The notes under the pieces are model-generated. The model did not search any database. It was not told the origin of the DNA and worked only from the letters and a program-made list of their open reading frames with translations. The position numbers and the translations under genes are program-made. Below are positions 8,400 to 16,046 of a stretch of DNA of 48,428 bases, one piece after another. The stretch is taken from the NCBI GenBank assembly GCA_022763115.1, contig JALEGJ010000068.1:1-48428 (forward strand), read 5' to 3'. Each line of letters opens with the position of its first letter. Positions within the stretch are counted from its first letter, which is position 1. The DNA is from Aquisalinus sp. (lineage in GTDB: Bacteria > Pseudomonadota > Alphaproteobacteria > Caulobacterales > Parvularculaceae).

Positions 8400-10010
8400 A
8401 TGCGAGCCCCGAAGGAGAGCAGCAGGAGATTTTTGCATCCATTTTGCACGACTTGGACATGTTGCTTGCTGGCGCTGCTGCTCGCGCCAGCGTCGGCGCA
8501 AAACGATGAGCAAGAGCGCGCTTCTCCCGGCGAGGCCTTGCAAAGCCGTTTTCAACAAGTGCGCGACGATGGGCCGCGCCTGCCACCGCTCCCCTTTCGC
8601 GCGCCACCGCGGGAAGCTCGCCCGGATATTGACTGGGATGACGTTCAGGCAAAATTTGAAGCAGACCGCCAGAACGCCCGCGACGGGCTTCTCTCCCTGC
8701 AGGAAGATCCGGCCGAAAGATTGCCGAATCTCTCTCGCCGGGAATTGAATGCTGTCCTGATGCCGGTGCTCATTCCGGCAGCCGCTGATGTTGACCGTGA
8801 CAGCCTTGCTATCATCGGCCAGCTTGATGCTTATTCTGCGACTGGCACCCTGACGGACGGCACTGCGCTGCGTATCTCCGGCAGTCGCAAGAAGCTGGTT
8901 CTGGAGGAGCCACCGCGGGTTCTGGAAAAACTTAAACAGTTGCGCGCTGAAAAGCCGGAACTGCCTTCGCTGGAAGCAGCGTATATCATTACCCGGAGCG
9001 AAAGCTCGACGGACCTTTCCTTTTCCAGATTTGGCTGCGGCTATGTACTATCGCTCGTCTGCGATGACCCGAATAGCGACAGTCGGTGTGCAGAAGATGA
9101 TTATATTACGGCACTGGCTGACTCCCTTCAGCTACTGCGGGACAGGGAGCAAATCCGCTTTGATGATGGTAATAGCATATCTGATAGCTACCGAGATAAT
9201 GTTGGAGGTGAAACCGAAGAGGATACCTCTCCGCCCGATGTTGCTTCGAAGACATTGACAGAGACTGCGCAAGCAACAGTAGGCATTGATGTGGATATGG
9301 AAACCTCACTGGAAGTTACAGTCGAGAACATCTCTGCACCAACAAAATTGCTTGACGATCTTGGCAACAGCTTTTCGTTTCGGCCTGTCGGTGACCTGTT
9401 GCCGCAAAGCGGGCCGGGTTTTGAAGATAACACGGTTTACAGGGCAGATCTTGCTTTCCCGACGGAGGAGCGCGCGTTCCTGAACTCGCAAGTTTATCGC
9501 TATGGCGGGTATTATGGCTCTCTAAACGATATGCAGGGCGGGCAGTGCGCGCCGGAAAACTTCAGTTATCCGTGGCAGGACACGTTATGCGAAAAGCGCT
9601 CTCGCGAGCAGAAGTTGTGCCCGGGTGGCGGCCATGAGGGACTGGACATTCGCCCGGCGACCTGCACGAAAGACACGCACTGGGCGGTGGCTGTTGAGGA
9701 AACGCGTATTGTCGACATTCGCCGCCACTGGGTCACGCTGCAAAGCGCAGAGGGCACCATCTACAATTATCTGCACCTCAACATGTCTGATCTGTCGGTT
9801 GAGGTTGGCGATACTCTTTTGAAGGGTCAGCGGATCGGGCGGATTTCGAATGACTTTTTCAAATCTGACGGATCATCAGTAGCGACGACAATTCACCTGC
9901 ATTTTGAGATGTATGAAAATTATGTGGGAGATGAGCAGGACGAACCATTTTTTACCAAAGTCAATCCGTATGCAACATTGATTGCAGCCTATCATGAGAA
10001 GCATGATTGA
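8400..10010 (+). CDS. Secreted M23-family metallopeptidase
   Basis: The 536-residue protein has a signal peptide (hydrophobic LLALLLAPASAQ about 25-35 residues in), a long region of no recognised fold, and a C-terminal LytM/M23 domain. Zinc and catalytic residues are present: His412 and Asp416 in GGHEGLDIRP, His459 in YLHLN, and His499/His501 in HLHFEMYE. M23 enzymes cut peptide bridges in peptidoglycan, so a periplasmic cell-wall role is likely. The domain lacks one usual glycine stretch and carries several extra Cys (CAPENFSYPWQDTLC), perhaps disulfides. The ATG at 8400 has GAGAG upstream. A TTG at 8370 would add ten polar residues. It is flanked by the two ENRHYNP membrane proteins. Confidence 0.85.
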   Translation: MRAPKESSRRFLHPFCTTWTCCLLALLLAPASAQNDEQERASPGEALQSRFQQVRDDGPRLPPLPFRAPPREARPDIDWDDVQAKFEADRQNARDGLLSLQEDPAERLPNLSRRELNAVLMPVLIPAAADVDRDSLAIIGQLDAYSATGTLTDGTALRISGSRKKLVLEEPPRVLEKLKQLRAEKPELPSLEAAYIITRSESSTDLSFSRFGCGYVLSLVCDDPNSDSRCAEDDYITALADSLQLLRDREQIRFDDGNSISDSYRDNVGGETEEDTSPPDVASKTLTETAQATVGIDVDMETSLEVTVENISAPTKLLDDLGNSFSFRPVGDLLPQSGPGFEDNTVYRADLAFPTEERAFLNSQVYRYGGYYGSLNDMQGGQCAPENFSYPWQDTLCEKRSREQKLCPGGGHEGLDIRPATCTKDTHWAVAVEETRIVDIRRHWVTLQSAEGTIYNYLHLNMSDLSVEVGDTLLKGQRIGRISNDFFKSDGSSVATTIHLHFEMYENYVGDEQDEPFFTKVNPYATLIAAYHEKHD

Positions 10011-10078
10011 CGGCAACGACACTATATGCCTACTCTATGAGTGAAGTATAGTTGGACGGTAAGCCGCCCTCTTGCGCA

Positions 10079-10297
10079 TTAGGTTACTTCACGGACCTCG
10101 GAGTGGCTTTTGAGCACTTGATCGCCATCCTCCTGCTCTATCAGATAGGCAGGGCAGTCAGCTGAGGCTTCGCGCTTAACGCTGCTGCCCTTGATCGTTT
10201 TCTCAATATCAGAGGTATAGCGTGTGGTGATCTTGCCCGTGGCGGTGCCGTTGCCCCAATCCCATTCGACGCTCGTGCCTTGTTGATAGCCCGTCAT
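10079..10297 (-). CDS. DUF2945 protein (HVA1/TUDOR-like domain)
   Basis: The 72-residue protein matches the DUF2945 (hypervirulence-associated TUDOR domain) pattern: GTSVEWDWGNGTATGKI, then TIKGSSVKREASADCPAYLI, then QEDGDQVLKSHSEV. It is a small beta-barrel of unknown biochemical role. The ATG at 10297 has GGAAAG upstream. A frame starting at 10384 would add 29 residues not typical of the family. It follows the ENRHYNP copy B gene by 59 bp on the same strand and converges with the M23 gene. Confidence 0.88.
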   Translation of the reverse strand: MTGYQQGTSVEWDWGNGTATGKITTRYTSDIEKTIKGSSVKREASADCPAYLIEQEDGDQVLKSHSEVREVT

Positions 10298-10356
10298 ACG
10301 ATTTCTTTCCTTGTTATCAGGAAAGGCAACGAGCGAAATGGTACCAAGGTTCCGTG

Positions 10357-10578
10357 CTACATCATCGAGATGCTTGCAAGACACAGGGAAATCAGCAGGA
10401 CGAAAGCAACGATACCAGCGATCCAGCCAAACTGAATGGCAGCAAAAGCTGTTATGGCGGCGGTTAACAGTAGCTCCAGACCCAAAACCCCAAACCAGAA
10501 AGCGGCGTCTTTCCGCCCTGACGGGCTGGCGACATTCAGAGGATCCAGTTCAGGGTTATAATGACGATTTTCTTCCAT
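10357..10578 (-). CDS. Small two-span membrane protein with ENRHYNP motif (copy B)
   Basis: The 73-residue product starts MEENRHYNPELDP, followed by two hydrophobic spans (roughly 26-47 and 49-70). It shares the N-terminal EENRHYNPxLDP with copy A (8090-8320), but the membrane parts have diverged. The ribosome-binding site is weak. The family is unknown to me. The motif, not the membrane part, is what is preserved between copies, which points to an interaction or processing signal on the cytoplasmic side (inference). Confidence 0.78.
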   Translation of the reverse strand: MEENRHYNPELDPLNVASPSGRKDAAFWFGVLGLELLLTAAITAFAAIQFGWIAGIVAFVLLISLCLASISMM

Positions 10579-10606
10579 GCCGATGAACCATCCCTCGGTT
10601 GCTCAT

Positions 10607-10648
10607 CTTATATGTAGGAATGGCCAACTTATATGTAGGAATGGCCAA
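10607..10648. repeat. Perfect 21-bp tandem duplication
   Basis: The unit CTTATATGTAGGAATGGCCAA occurs twice head to tail (10607-10627 and 10628-10648) with no mismatch, in the 93-bp gap between the deacetylase stop and the ENRHYNP copy B start. The identity suggests a recent duplication. It contains TATATG-like steps and may affect a promoter of copy B, which is unproven. Confidence 0.9.
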
Positions 10649-10671
10649 CCCGTATTTTAAGTGCTGCGCGG

Positions 10672-11610
10672 TTAATTCCCGGCAGGGCAAGCGGCAGTAA
10701 CGCCGTATTCTCCGCGAAAGGCATCTTCGATCTGATCCTCGTTTATCGCGAAATGATCGAAAGTCTGACGCGCGCGCCCGTTCAGGCTGGCAATCGCTGC
10801 GATACGCCCCTGCCCCAGAAACCTTGTGTCAGGCTCGATATCAAAAATGGGGTCTTCATAGGCTTCGTCAGTAGAAATGATTTCCCAGCCATCTGCCTCA
10901 AGAGCCGAGACCAGATCAACGACAAAAAGTGCGCCAATGTCATTCTCATGCAGCAGCAGCGTATGTGCAGGCGAGCGCCCCATGGTCTCGCGCGCAGCTT
11001 CATCATAAAAGTTGGCTGCATTGACCAGCATATCCGTATAAAGACTTGAAAGCGCTGCCAGGCAAATGGGCTCGCCTGCTCGCACGGCTTTTTGATACAG
11101 CGACTCTAGGTGCCAGTCATAGTTGTCGACAGTCACATAAGCGTTGCGCAGACCGCGTTCTGCAAGGCCCGCCCGTATCGCGTCGCGCTTTTCCAGCGTC
11201 GGGGCTTCATTCAGAAACGGAAAGCGAAACCAGGGCCTTGTATTTTCGAACAGCGCCATGATTTCTGCCGCCCTGTCGATGTCAGCCAGATATTCTTCAA
11301 CCGTGACCTTGTAGAGCCAGGGGTGCGTGTGACTGTGATTGGCGAGAACATGACCGGCTGCAGCATATGACTGGATGCGCTTGAGGCGCTCCGGCGAGTT
11401 GATCGCCGCTGTTGTAATGAAAAAGGCGGCCTGCTCCACTCCCGCTTCAGCAAGGCCGGCAATCAGCAGAGCAGCGCGTTCATCACCCGTCATGGCGGCA
11501 TCGCTGCGCGGGGCATCATCATAGGTGAGTGAAATGCGTTTTTGCTCTGCAAACGCCTGCCCTGCCAGAAATGGCAAAGCAAGCAGCAGTATGAGAGCGA
11601 TGAGACGCAA
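10672..11610 (-). CDS. Secreted polysaccharide deacetylase (NodB-like, CE4)
   Basis: The 312-residue protein has a clear signal peptide (hydrophobic core after MRLIALILL, cleavage near AFA-EQ). CE4 motifs follow: TYDDAPR, with Asp31/Asp32 as base and metal ligand, and the metal site HSHTH at 92-96. NodB-homology enzymes remove acetyl groups from peptidoglycan or other N-acetylated glycans. The cleaved product would act in the periplasm. It starts four bases after the nuoE stop, so it is cotranscribed with the nuoA-E block, although it has no expected link to respiration. Confidence 0.9.
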   Translation of the reverse strand: MRLIALILLLALPFLAGQAFAEQKRISLTYDDAPRSDAAMTGDERAALLIAGLAEAGVEQAAFFITTAAINSPERLKRIQSYAAAGHVLANHSHTHPWLYKVTVEEYLADIDRAAEIMALFENTRPWFRFPFLNEAPTLEKRDAIRAGLAERGLRNAYVTVDNYDWHLESLYQKAVRAGEPICLAALSSLYTDMLVNAANFYDEAARETMGRSPAHTLLLHENDIGALFVVDLVSALEADGWEIISTDEAYEDPIFDIEPDTRFLGQGRIAAIASLNGRARQTFDHFAINEDQIEDAFRGEYGVTAACPAGN

Positions 11611-11614
11611 CAGT

Positions 11615-12280
11615 TTATTCCGCTGGCTTCGGCTCGCTGTTCGGCAGTTTGCCTACTGACTGTGCTGCGGACCCATCATACAATGCCGGGTCTGTAAGGC
11701 TTGTGTTATCCCCTTCCGGGTCTGACGTATGACGGCCTGGATTGAATGTGCCGGGCTCAACATACTCGTCCTTGTCGAGCTTCAGAAGAATTTCTTCAAA
11801 CTTCTCTGTGGTCAGATCTTCATAATAATAATCATTGATCTGAACCATTGGCGCATTACAGCAGGCACCAAGGCATTCAACTTCAAGCCATGAAAGGTTG
11901 CCGGACTCCGTAATCTTGTTCTCGGGGCCGATGACTTTACGGCAGACATCTTTCAGATCTTCAGCCCCGCGCAACATGCAGGGTGTCGTGCCGCAAAGCT
12001 GGACGAAATACTTTCCAACGGGCGCGAGATTGAACATCGTGTAGAAGGTGGCAACCTCATAGACCCGGATATAGGGCATATCGAGTTGATGGGCGATTGC
12101 CTCCATGGCTGGTATGGAAATCCAGCCCTCCTGCTTCTGAGCCTGCCAGAGAAAGGGAATGACAGCAGAGGCCTGTCGCCCCGCGGGATATTTGGCGATC
12201 TGCCCTTCACACCATTTCAGGTTTTCTTCTGTCCACTGAAAGCTGTCGGGCTGTTGCCGTGACGGTTTGCGTGCTGCCAT
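11615..12280 (-). CDS. nuoE: NADH-quinone oxidoreductase subunit E (2Fe-2S)
   Basis: NuoE (24-kDa homologue) holds cluster N1a next to the FMN of NuoF. Four Cys ligands are visible in the thioredoxin-like fold: LCGTTPCML and ECLGACCNAPM. The length of 221 residues includes a C-terminal tail of about 50 residues rich in Pro, Asp and Ser, as in many alphaproteobacteria. It starts three bases after the stop of the 143-residue membrane protein gene and is followed after four bases by the deacetylase gene. Confidence 0.97.
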   Translation of the reverse strand: MAARKPSRQQPDSFQWTEENLKWCEGQIAKYPAGRQASAVIPFLWQAQKQEGWISIPAMEAIAHQLDMPYIRVYEVATFYTMFNLAPVGKYFVQLCGTTPCMLRGAEDLKDVCRKVIGPENKITESGNLSWLEVECLGACCNAPMVQINDYYYEDLTTEKFEEILLKLDKDEYVEPGTFNPGRHTSDPEGDNTSLTDPALYDGSAAQSVGKLPNSEPKPAE

Positions 12281-12283
12281 GTT

Positions 12284-12709
12284 TCAAGCTCCTGTTGCGG
12301 CGCGCTCGTCCAGCGCCTGCATCTTATCAAGTCGTTTATGCGCCCCTTCAATGGTCCGGCGCAACATTGCGCTGCGGTAAGCGCGAATTAAACTGCCGAC
12401 CATGGGCAGACGTCCCGTGACATCACTACGGATGACAATCATGAAGAACAGCAACCCGGGCAGACGGCTAGTCAGTAACTCTGCCTCGCTCATCTCTGCG
12501 ATGCCGCCGTTCATAAAGTCCATCTGCAAAGGCACCATGATACCGCCCACAAACCCCGCGAAGATTAAAGCGTAAACCATTGCTCCGCCGCGCGTTGCCC
12601 AGGGACGACCGTCCATATGGCGCTTTCGCAAGATCGCGATTGCCAGAATGAAGAAGAGTAAAGCAATGACGCCAGCCGCCATTAGCTGCAGTTGTTGTAT
12701 CTCAGTCAT
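12284..12709 (-). CDS. Membrane protein of unknown function between nuoD and nuoE
   Basis: The product has 141 residues from the ATG at 12709, or 143 if TTG is used. About three hydrophobic segments are seen (residues 8-26, 43-60, 83-96), with positively charged loops (LRKRHMDGRPWATRGG) and a basic, helical C-terminus (RRTIEGAHKRLDKMQALDERAA). It begins 12 bases after the nuoD stop and ends three bases before nuoE, the tightest packing of any extra gene in this cluster. I know no family. A complex I assembly factor or accessory subunit is a fair hypothesis from position only. Confidence 0.72.
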   Translation of the reverse strand: MTEIQQLQLMAAGVIALLFFILAIAILRKRHMDGRPWATRGGAMVYALIFAGFVGGIMVPLQMDFMNGGIAEMSEAELLTSRLPGLLFFMIVIRSDVTGRLPMVGSLIRAYRSAMLRRTIEGAHKRLDKMQALDERAATGA

Positions 12710-12721
12710 GAACAATCCACG

Positions 12722-13942
12722 CTAGCGGTCAATCTCGCCGAACACGATATCGAGTGTGCCGATGATAGCTGACACGTCAGCGAGCATGTGGCCCTTGTTC
12801 ATCCAGTCCATCGCCTGCAAATGCGCATATCCCGGGGCGCGGATCTTGCACCTGTAAGGTTTGTTACTGCCGTCCGAAACGAGGAACACTCCGAACTCTC
12901 CCTTCGGTGCCTCCACTGCGGCGTAGACCTCACCGGCCGGCACTTTCGGGCCTTCCGTGTACAGCTTGAAGTGATGGATCAGCGCTTCCATGGATTCTTT
13001 CATGTCACCCCGACGTGGCGGTGCAACCTTGCCATCCGTGGACATGACAGGGCCCGGCTCGATCTTGGCGAGGCACTGTTTGATGATCGACAAGGACTGC
13101 TTCATTTCCTCCACGCGGCAAAGATAGCGATCATAGCAATCGCCGTTCTTGCCAAGCGGGATATCAAACTCCAGCTCATCGTAAATTTCGTAAGGCTGGC
13201 TCTTGCGCAAGTCCCAGGCGACGCCAGAACCGCGCAACATGACCCCTGTGAAGCCCCAGTCAAAGGCCTCCTCTTTCGAGACGACACCAATATCGGCATT
13301 ACGCTGCTTGAAGATACGGTTATCAGTAATCAGCGTTTCAATATCATCCAGAACGCGCGGAAACTCGTCACACCATTGACCAATATCATCGAGCAATTCC
13401 TGCGGAAGATCCTGATGCACACCGCCAACACGGAAATAAGCAGCGTGCATGCGGCTGCCACAGGCACGCTCGTAAAACACCATCAATTTCTCACGCTCTT
13501 CAAAGCCCCAGAGCGGTGGGGTCAGTGCCCCTACATCCATAGCCTGCGTCGTGATGTTCAGAATATGCGACAGGAGGCGGCCAATCTCGGAATAGATCAC
13601 ACGGATGATCTGCCCCCGGCGCGGCACTTCGATATCGAGCAGTTTCTCCGCCGCGAGACAGAAGGCGTGCTCCTGATTCATCGGCGCCACATAGTCGAGC
13701 CGGTCAAAATACGGGATCGCCTGCATGTAGGTCTTATGTTCGATCAGCTTTTCCGTACCACGGTGCAGAAGGCCAATATGAGGGTCGACGCGCTCGACGA
13801 CTTCCCCGTCAAGCTCGAGGACCAGACGCAACACGCCATGCGCTGCAGGATGCTGCGGCCCGAAATTGATCGTGAAATTGCGCTCCGAAGACGCATCGGA
13901 AGCTGAGTCAGTCACTTCGACTATACGTGTACCATCAGCCAT
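12722..13942 (-). CDS. nuoD: NADH-quinone oxidoreductase subunit D (49-kDa, quinone site)
   Basis: NuoD shares the ubiquinone pocket with NuoB. The N-terminal signature [19 protein letters not shown] is followed by [12 protein letters not shown] and by MNQEHAF near residue 105. Later motifs are [14 protein letters not shown] and a C-terminal [12 protein letters not shown]. The length of 406 residues is normal. The start ATG at 13942 has a strong GGAGG seven bases upstream. Upstream lies the four-helix-bundle element, which separates it from nuoC. Confidence 0.98.
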   Translation of the reverse strand: MADGTRIVEVTDSASDASSERNFTINFGPQHPAAHGVLRLVLELDGEVVERVDPHIGLLHRGTEKLIEHKTYMQAIPYFDRLDYVAPMNQEHAFCLAAEKLLDIEVPRRGQIIRVIYSEIGRLLSHILNITTQAMDVGALTPPLWGFEEREKLMVFYERACGSRMHAAYFRVGGVHQDLPQELLDDIGQWCDEFPRVLDDIETLITDNRIFKQRNADIGVVSKEEAFDWGFTGVMLRGSGVAWDLRKSQPYEIYDELEFDIPLGKNGDCYDRYLCRVEEMKQSLSIIKQCLAKIEPGPVMSTDGKVAPPRRGDMKESMEALIHHFKLYTEGPKVPAGEVYAAVEAPKGEFGVFLVSDGSNKPYRCKIRAPGYAHLQAMDWMNKGHMLADVSAIIGTLDIVFGEIDR

Positions 13943-13963
13943 TTTGTACGCCTCCGGCGTTTA

Positions 13964-13984
13964 GTGAATGGTGAGTTGTGAGTG
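13964..13984. repeat. Inverted-repeat arm, distal to the four-helix-bundle gene
   Basis: GTGAATGGTGAGTTGTGAGTG on the plus strand. Apart from one bulged base and one A/G change it is the inverse complement of 14377-14398, so the two arms enclose the whole gene between them and could pair in the nuo transcript. Confidence 0.85.
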
Positions 13985-13996
13985 GTGATTGGTTCG

Positions 13997-14383
13997 TCAC
14001 TGTTTTCCTCCGCGCCGCATCAGTGAGCGGATCAGACCATTTAGCATCTTACCGATGCGCGTAATTTTCTCCAGCTGCTGTTTTGCTGGATCTTGCCCCA
14101 GAAAGTTAAGGCGCTCTGCGAGCATTGTCTGGGTTTCAAGCTCCTTGAGGGACCCTTGAGCAATTCTAAGAAACTGGATGAATGCCGCTGTCGTCTCCCG
14201 GCCATACCCTTCAGCGATGTTACTTGCAATCGATACTGATGCACGACGCATTTGCGCGGTTAATCCGTACATTTCAGTATTTGGAAAGCGAGAAGTCGCT
14301 CGGTAAACGTCTACGCTTAATTCCATCGAAAACTTCCATACATCAAGGTCTCGGTAATCTGTGATTTTCTCTGTGTCATTCAC
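13997..14383 (-). CDS. Four-helix-bundle protein, 23S rRNA intervening-sequence (S23/IVP) family
   Basis: The 128-residue protein has the family pattern DLDVWKFSMELSVDVY near the N-terminus, then LTAQMRRASVSIASNIAEGYGR and a helical QFLRIAQGSLKELETQ segment. The family forms homopentameric four-helix bundles. Members are encoded in rRNA intervening sequences or act as Avd partners of diversity-generating retroelements. No reverse transcriptase is present here. It starts with GTG at 14383 inside the inverted-repeat arm, with AGGTGA just upstream; the ATG that overlaps it is out of frame. The start is seven bases from the GFA stop. Function unknown. Confidence 0.9.
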   Translation of the reverse strand: MNDTEKITDYRDLDVWKFSMELSVDVYRATSRFPNTEMYGLTAQMRRASVSIASNIAEGYGRETTAAFIQFLRIAQGSLKELETQTMLAERLNFLGQDPAKQQLEKITRIGKMLNGLIRSLMRRGGKQ

Positions 14384-14398
14384 AACTCACCTATTCAC
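14377..14398. repeat. Inverted-repeat arm, proximal to the four-helix-bundle gene
   Basis: Read on the minus strand this arm is GTGAAT, a single extra A, GGTGAGTTGTGA, then ATG. It matches the arm at 13964-13984 in inverted orientation with one bulge and one mismatch. It overlaps the stop codon of the GFA gene (14391-14393) and the GTG start of the inner gene. Confidence 0.85.
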
Positions 14399-14810
14399 CA
14401 TTCGCTGCGAATGCAGCAATCACTTCCGCCCCGGTCATTTGTTTTGTGTGCTGCGTAAATGAATGCCAGTCCGGCTTTTCGTCGATGAAGATTTCCTTGA
14501 CGAGTTCAAAGCCGCTTGCATCCGACAACGCGGTGACGGAGATATTCGCGTGGCTGCCGTCCTGCATACGCCAGAAAAGGCTGGAGCCACATTTCTTGCA
14601 GAAGCCACGCTCTCCCCACTCAGAGGCGCGATAAAGTCCGAGGTCCGGACTGTCACTGACCTCAAGGTCGCTGCATTCCGTGAGAATGGTGATGCCGCCA
14701 GCCCATGTCTGACACATATGGCAATGGCAGATTTCAGCATGGCGCGCATCTATAGTCGCCTGAAACTGGACGCTTCCGCAAAGGCATTTTCCAGAGACTG
14801 TCTCTGCCAT
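14391..14810 (-). CDS. GFA-family zinc protein
   Basis: The 139-residue protein has the zinc-binding pattern of the GFA/CENP-V family: KCLCGSVQF at the N-terminus, CHCHMCQTW near residue 28, and FCKKCGSSLFW near residue 70. The name comes from glutathione-dependent formaldehyde-activating enzyme, but most members have no proven reaction. It starts three bases after the nuoC stop and ends inside the inverted-repeat arm. It may have lost or gained its last residues (FAANGE) when the element inserted. Confidence 0.9.
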   Translation of the reverse strand: MAETVSGKCLCGSVQFQATIDARHAEICHCHMCQTWAGGITILTECSDLEVSDSPDLGLYRASEWGERGFCKKCGSSLFWRMQDGSHANISVTALSDASGFELVKEIFIDEKPDWHSFTQHTKQMTGAEVIAAFAANGE

Positions 14811-14813
14811 GGC

Positions 14814-15413
14814 TCAACTTGCCTTTTCGTCACCCGGAAGCTCGTATTCCGCCCCTTCCCAGGGAGAGAGATAGTCGAAATTGCGGTATTCCTGTGTCAG
14901 TTTGACTGGCTCGTACACGACGCGGGCTTGCTCATCATCATAACGCACTTCCACATGGCCCGTCAGCGGGAAGTCCTTTCGTAAGGGATACCCTTCGAAA
15001 CCGTAATCCGTGAGAATGCGGCGCAGATCCGGGTGGCCCTCAAACTGGATACCGTACATGTCGAAGGCTTCTCGCTCGAACCAGTCCGCACAGGGGAAAA
15101 CATCAATCGCCGTGGGAATATTCTCGCCCTCGGCAACAGGCGCCTTGACCCGGATTCGCTGGTTGTTGTGCATACTCAGCAGATGATAGACCACATCGAA
15201 GCGCTTGCTGCGCTCGGGATAGTCCACACCGCACAAGTCGATGAGCTGGATAAAACGGCACAGGCGGTCGTCACGCAGGAATTTGAGCACCGGCACGATC
15301 GTGTTGGCGCTGACCGTGAGCGTCAACTCATCATATTCAAGCTTCGCCGCCGAGAGGTCTTCCCCCAGCTTCGCCTCGATATGCTCTTTCAATTCAATAA
15401 GGTCTTCGTTCAT
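14814..15413 (-). CDS. nuoC: NADH-quinone oxidoreductase subunit C (30-kDa)
   Basis: NuoC is a structural subunit of the hydrophilic arm next to NuoD. The 199-residue protein has the family motif [20 protein letters not shown], then [20 protein letters not shown]. The length is normal and it is not fused to NuoD. It is separated from nuoB by two TonB-C-domain genes. The 104-bp gap upstream contains a palindrome and a -10-like box, so it may have a local promoter. The ATG at 15413 has GAGACC upstream. Confidence 0.98.
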   Translation of the reverse strand: MNEDLIELKEHIEAKLGEDLSAAKLEYDELTLTVSANTIVPVLKFLRDDRLCRFIQLIDLCGVDYPERSKRFDVVYHLLSMHNNQRIRVKAPVAEGENIPTAIDVFPCADWFEREAFDMYGIQFEGHPDLRRILTDYGFEGYPLRKDFPLTGHVEVRYDDEQARVVYEPVKLTQEYRNFDYLSPWEGAEYELPGDEKAS

Positions 15414-15431
15414 GGATGGTCTCAGAAACGG

Positions 15432-15459
15432 AATATAGCAACTAATCGCTCGAACGAGC
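15432..15459 (-). promoter_or_regulatory. Palindrome and -10-like box upstream of nuoC
   Basis: GCTCGAACGAGC (15448-15459) is a perfect palindrome. On the minus strand TATATT (15432-15437) lies 10 bases after it and 18 bases before the nuoC start. No good -35 hexamer is present, as expected for an activator-dependent promoter. This would let nuoC and the genes after it be expressed independently of the inserted TonB-C genes. It is a suggestion only. Confidence 0.3.
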
Positions 15460-15517
15460 TAATAAGTGCCTTCTATATAGACCCGGCCCAACCTGCAACA
15501 TTGGTTTCTGCGGTTAT

Positions 15518-16006
15518 TTATTGCCCCAGAGGGTTAGACAGGTTTGGTCCATAATCATCCTGCAGGATAAACACAAAGGTTGTGCGCGCCTTTCTGTACA
15601 ACGGGGCGGGTGTAGCTTCTCCCTCATACGTATACTGGAACCCGCGCACTGACATTGCTGCATACTCATCGAAACAGGGATGCGCACTTCTGACGACACA
15701 GATGTTATGAGGCCCCTTCTCCATGTCTATATCAAACTGAATAGTCGTTCTATGCTCAATGTCTGTCGGCATGAATTGGCAACGATTTGGATATGGTGGA
15801 GGTGTAGCGCTTATACGCCGGTAACCCTCGGGCTGGTCGTTTTCAGCGATTTCCAGCTCGGCTTCAGTGCAATATGGCGGCGCTTCGGGTGGTATTATTT
15901 GACTAAGCGCTATCTCTGCTTCCCGAGGATTGGTGTGATAAAGGTAAGCGATAACAGCTATGCTTATGATAATTATGGATAGTAGTGTTAGCAGGAATGT
16001 ACGCAT
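15518..16006 (-). CDS. TonB C-terminal-domain-like protein, membrane anchored
   Basis: The 162-residue protein has an N-terminal membrane span (LLTLLSIIIISIAVIAYLY) and a C-terminal half resembling the TonB C-terminal domain: PPPYPNRCQF, then IQFDIDMEKGPHNICVVRS and a conserved-looking FDEYAAMSVRGFQYTY. TonB proteins couple the inner-membrane proton gradient to outer-membrane transport, but there is no ExbB/ExbD and the linker is very short, so energy transduction is doubtful. The next gene upstream encodes a second protein with the same domain. Base composition is lower in G+C than in nuoC. Confidence 0.68.
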   Translation of the reverse strand: MRTFLLTLLSIIIISIAVIAYLYHTNPREAEIALSQIIPPEAPPYCTEAELEIAENDQPEGYRRISATPPPYPNRCQFMPTDIEHRTTIQFDIDMEKGPHNICVVRSAHPCFDEYAAMSVRGFQYTYEGEATPAPLYRKARTTFVFILQDDYGPNLSNPLGQ

Positions 16007-16046
16007 AGTGACACCTTGGAAGTAACGACTGCCCCTTAACTACTTT

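Larger units (their letters stand above)
13964..14398 (-). mobile_element. Intervening-sequence-like element inserted between nuoC and nuoD
   Basis: A near-perfect 21/22-bp inverted repeat bounds a single gene for a four-helix-bundle protein of the 23S rRNA intervening-sequence family. Classical intervening sequences in rRNA have the same design: complementary ends that fold into a stem, with an open frame for this protein in the loop. Here the element sits in a protein operon. The outer arm carries the stop codon of the GFA gene and the ribosome-binding site and start of the inner gene. Mobility is inferred from this structure, not shown. Confidence 0.6.

Noticed and set aside
8236-8652. A 138-codon minus-strand frame over the start of the M23 gene
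   Set aside because: It overlaps both the M23 signal peptide and the ENRHYNP copy A gene, which are better supported.
12788-13906. A 372-codon open frame on the plus strand
   Set aside because: It is fully antisense to nuoD, whose protein is strongly conserved. Its translation has no motif and is rich in His and Arg, as expected from the reverse of a GC-rich gene.
13997-14383. Possible diversity-generating retroelement (Avd-type protein)
   Set aside because: The four-helix-bundle family includes Avd, but no reverse transcriptase or template/variable repeat is seen nearby. The bounding inverted repeat fits an intervening-sequence element better.
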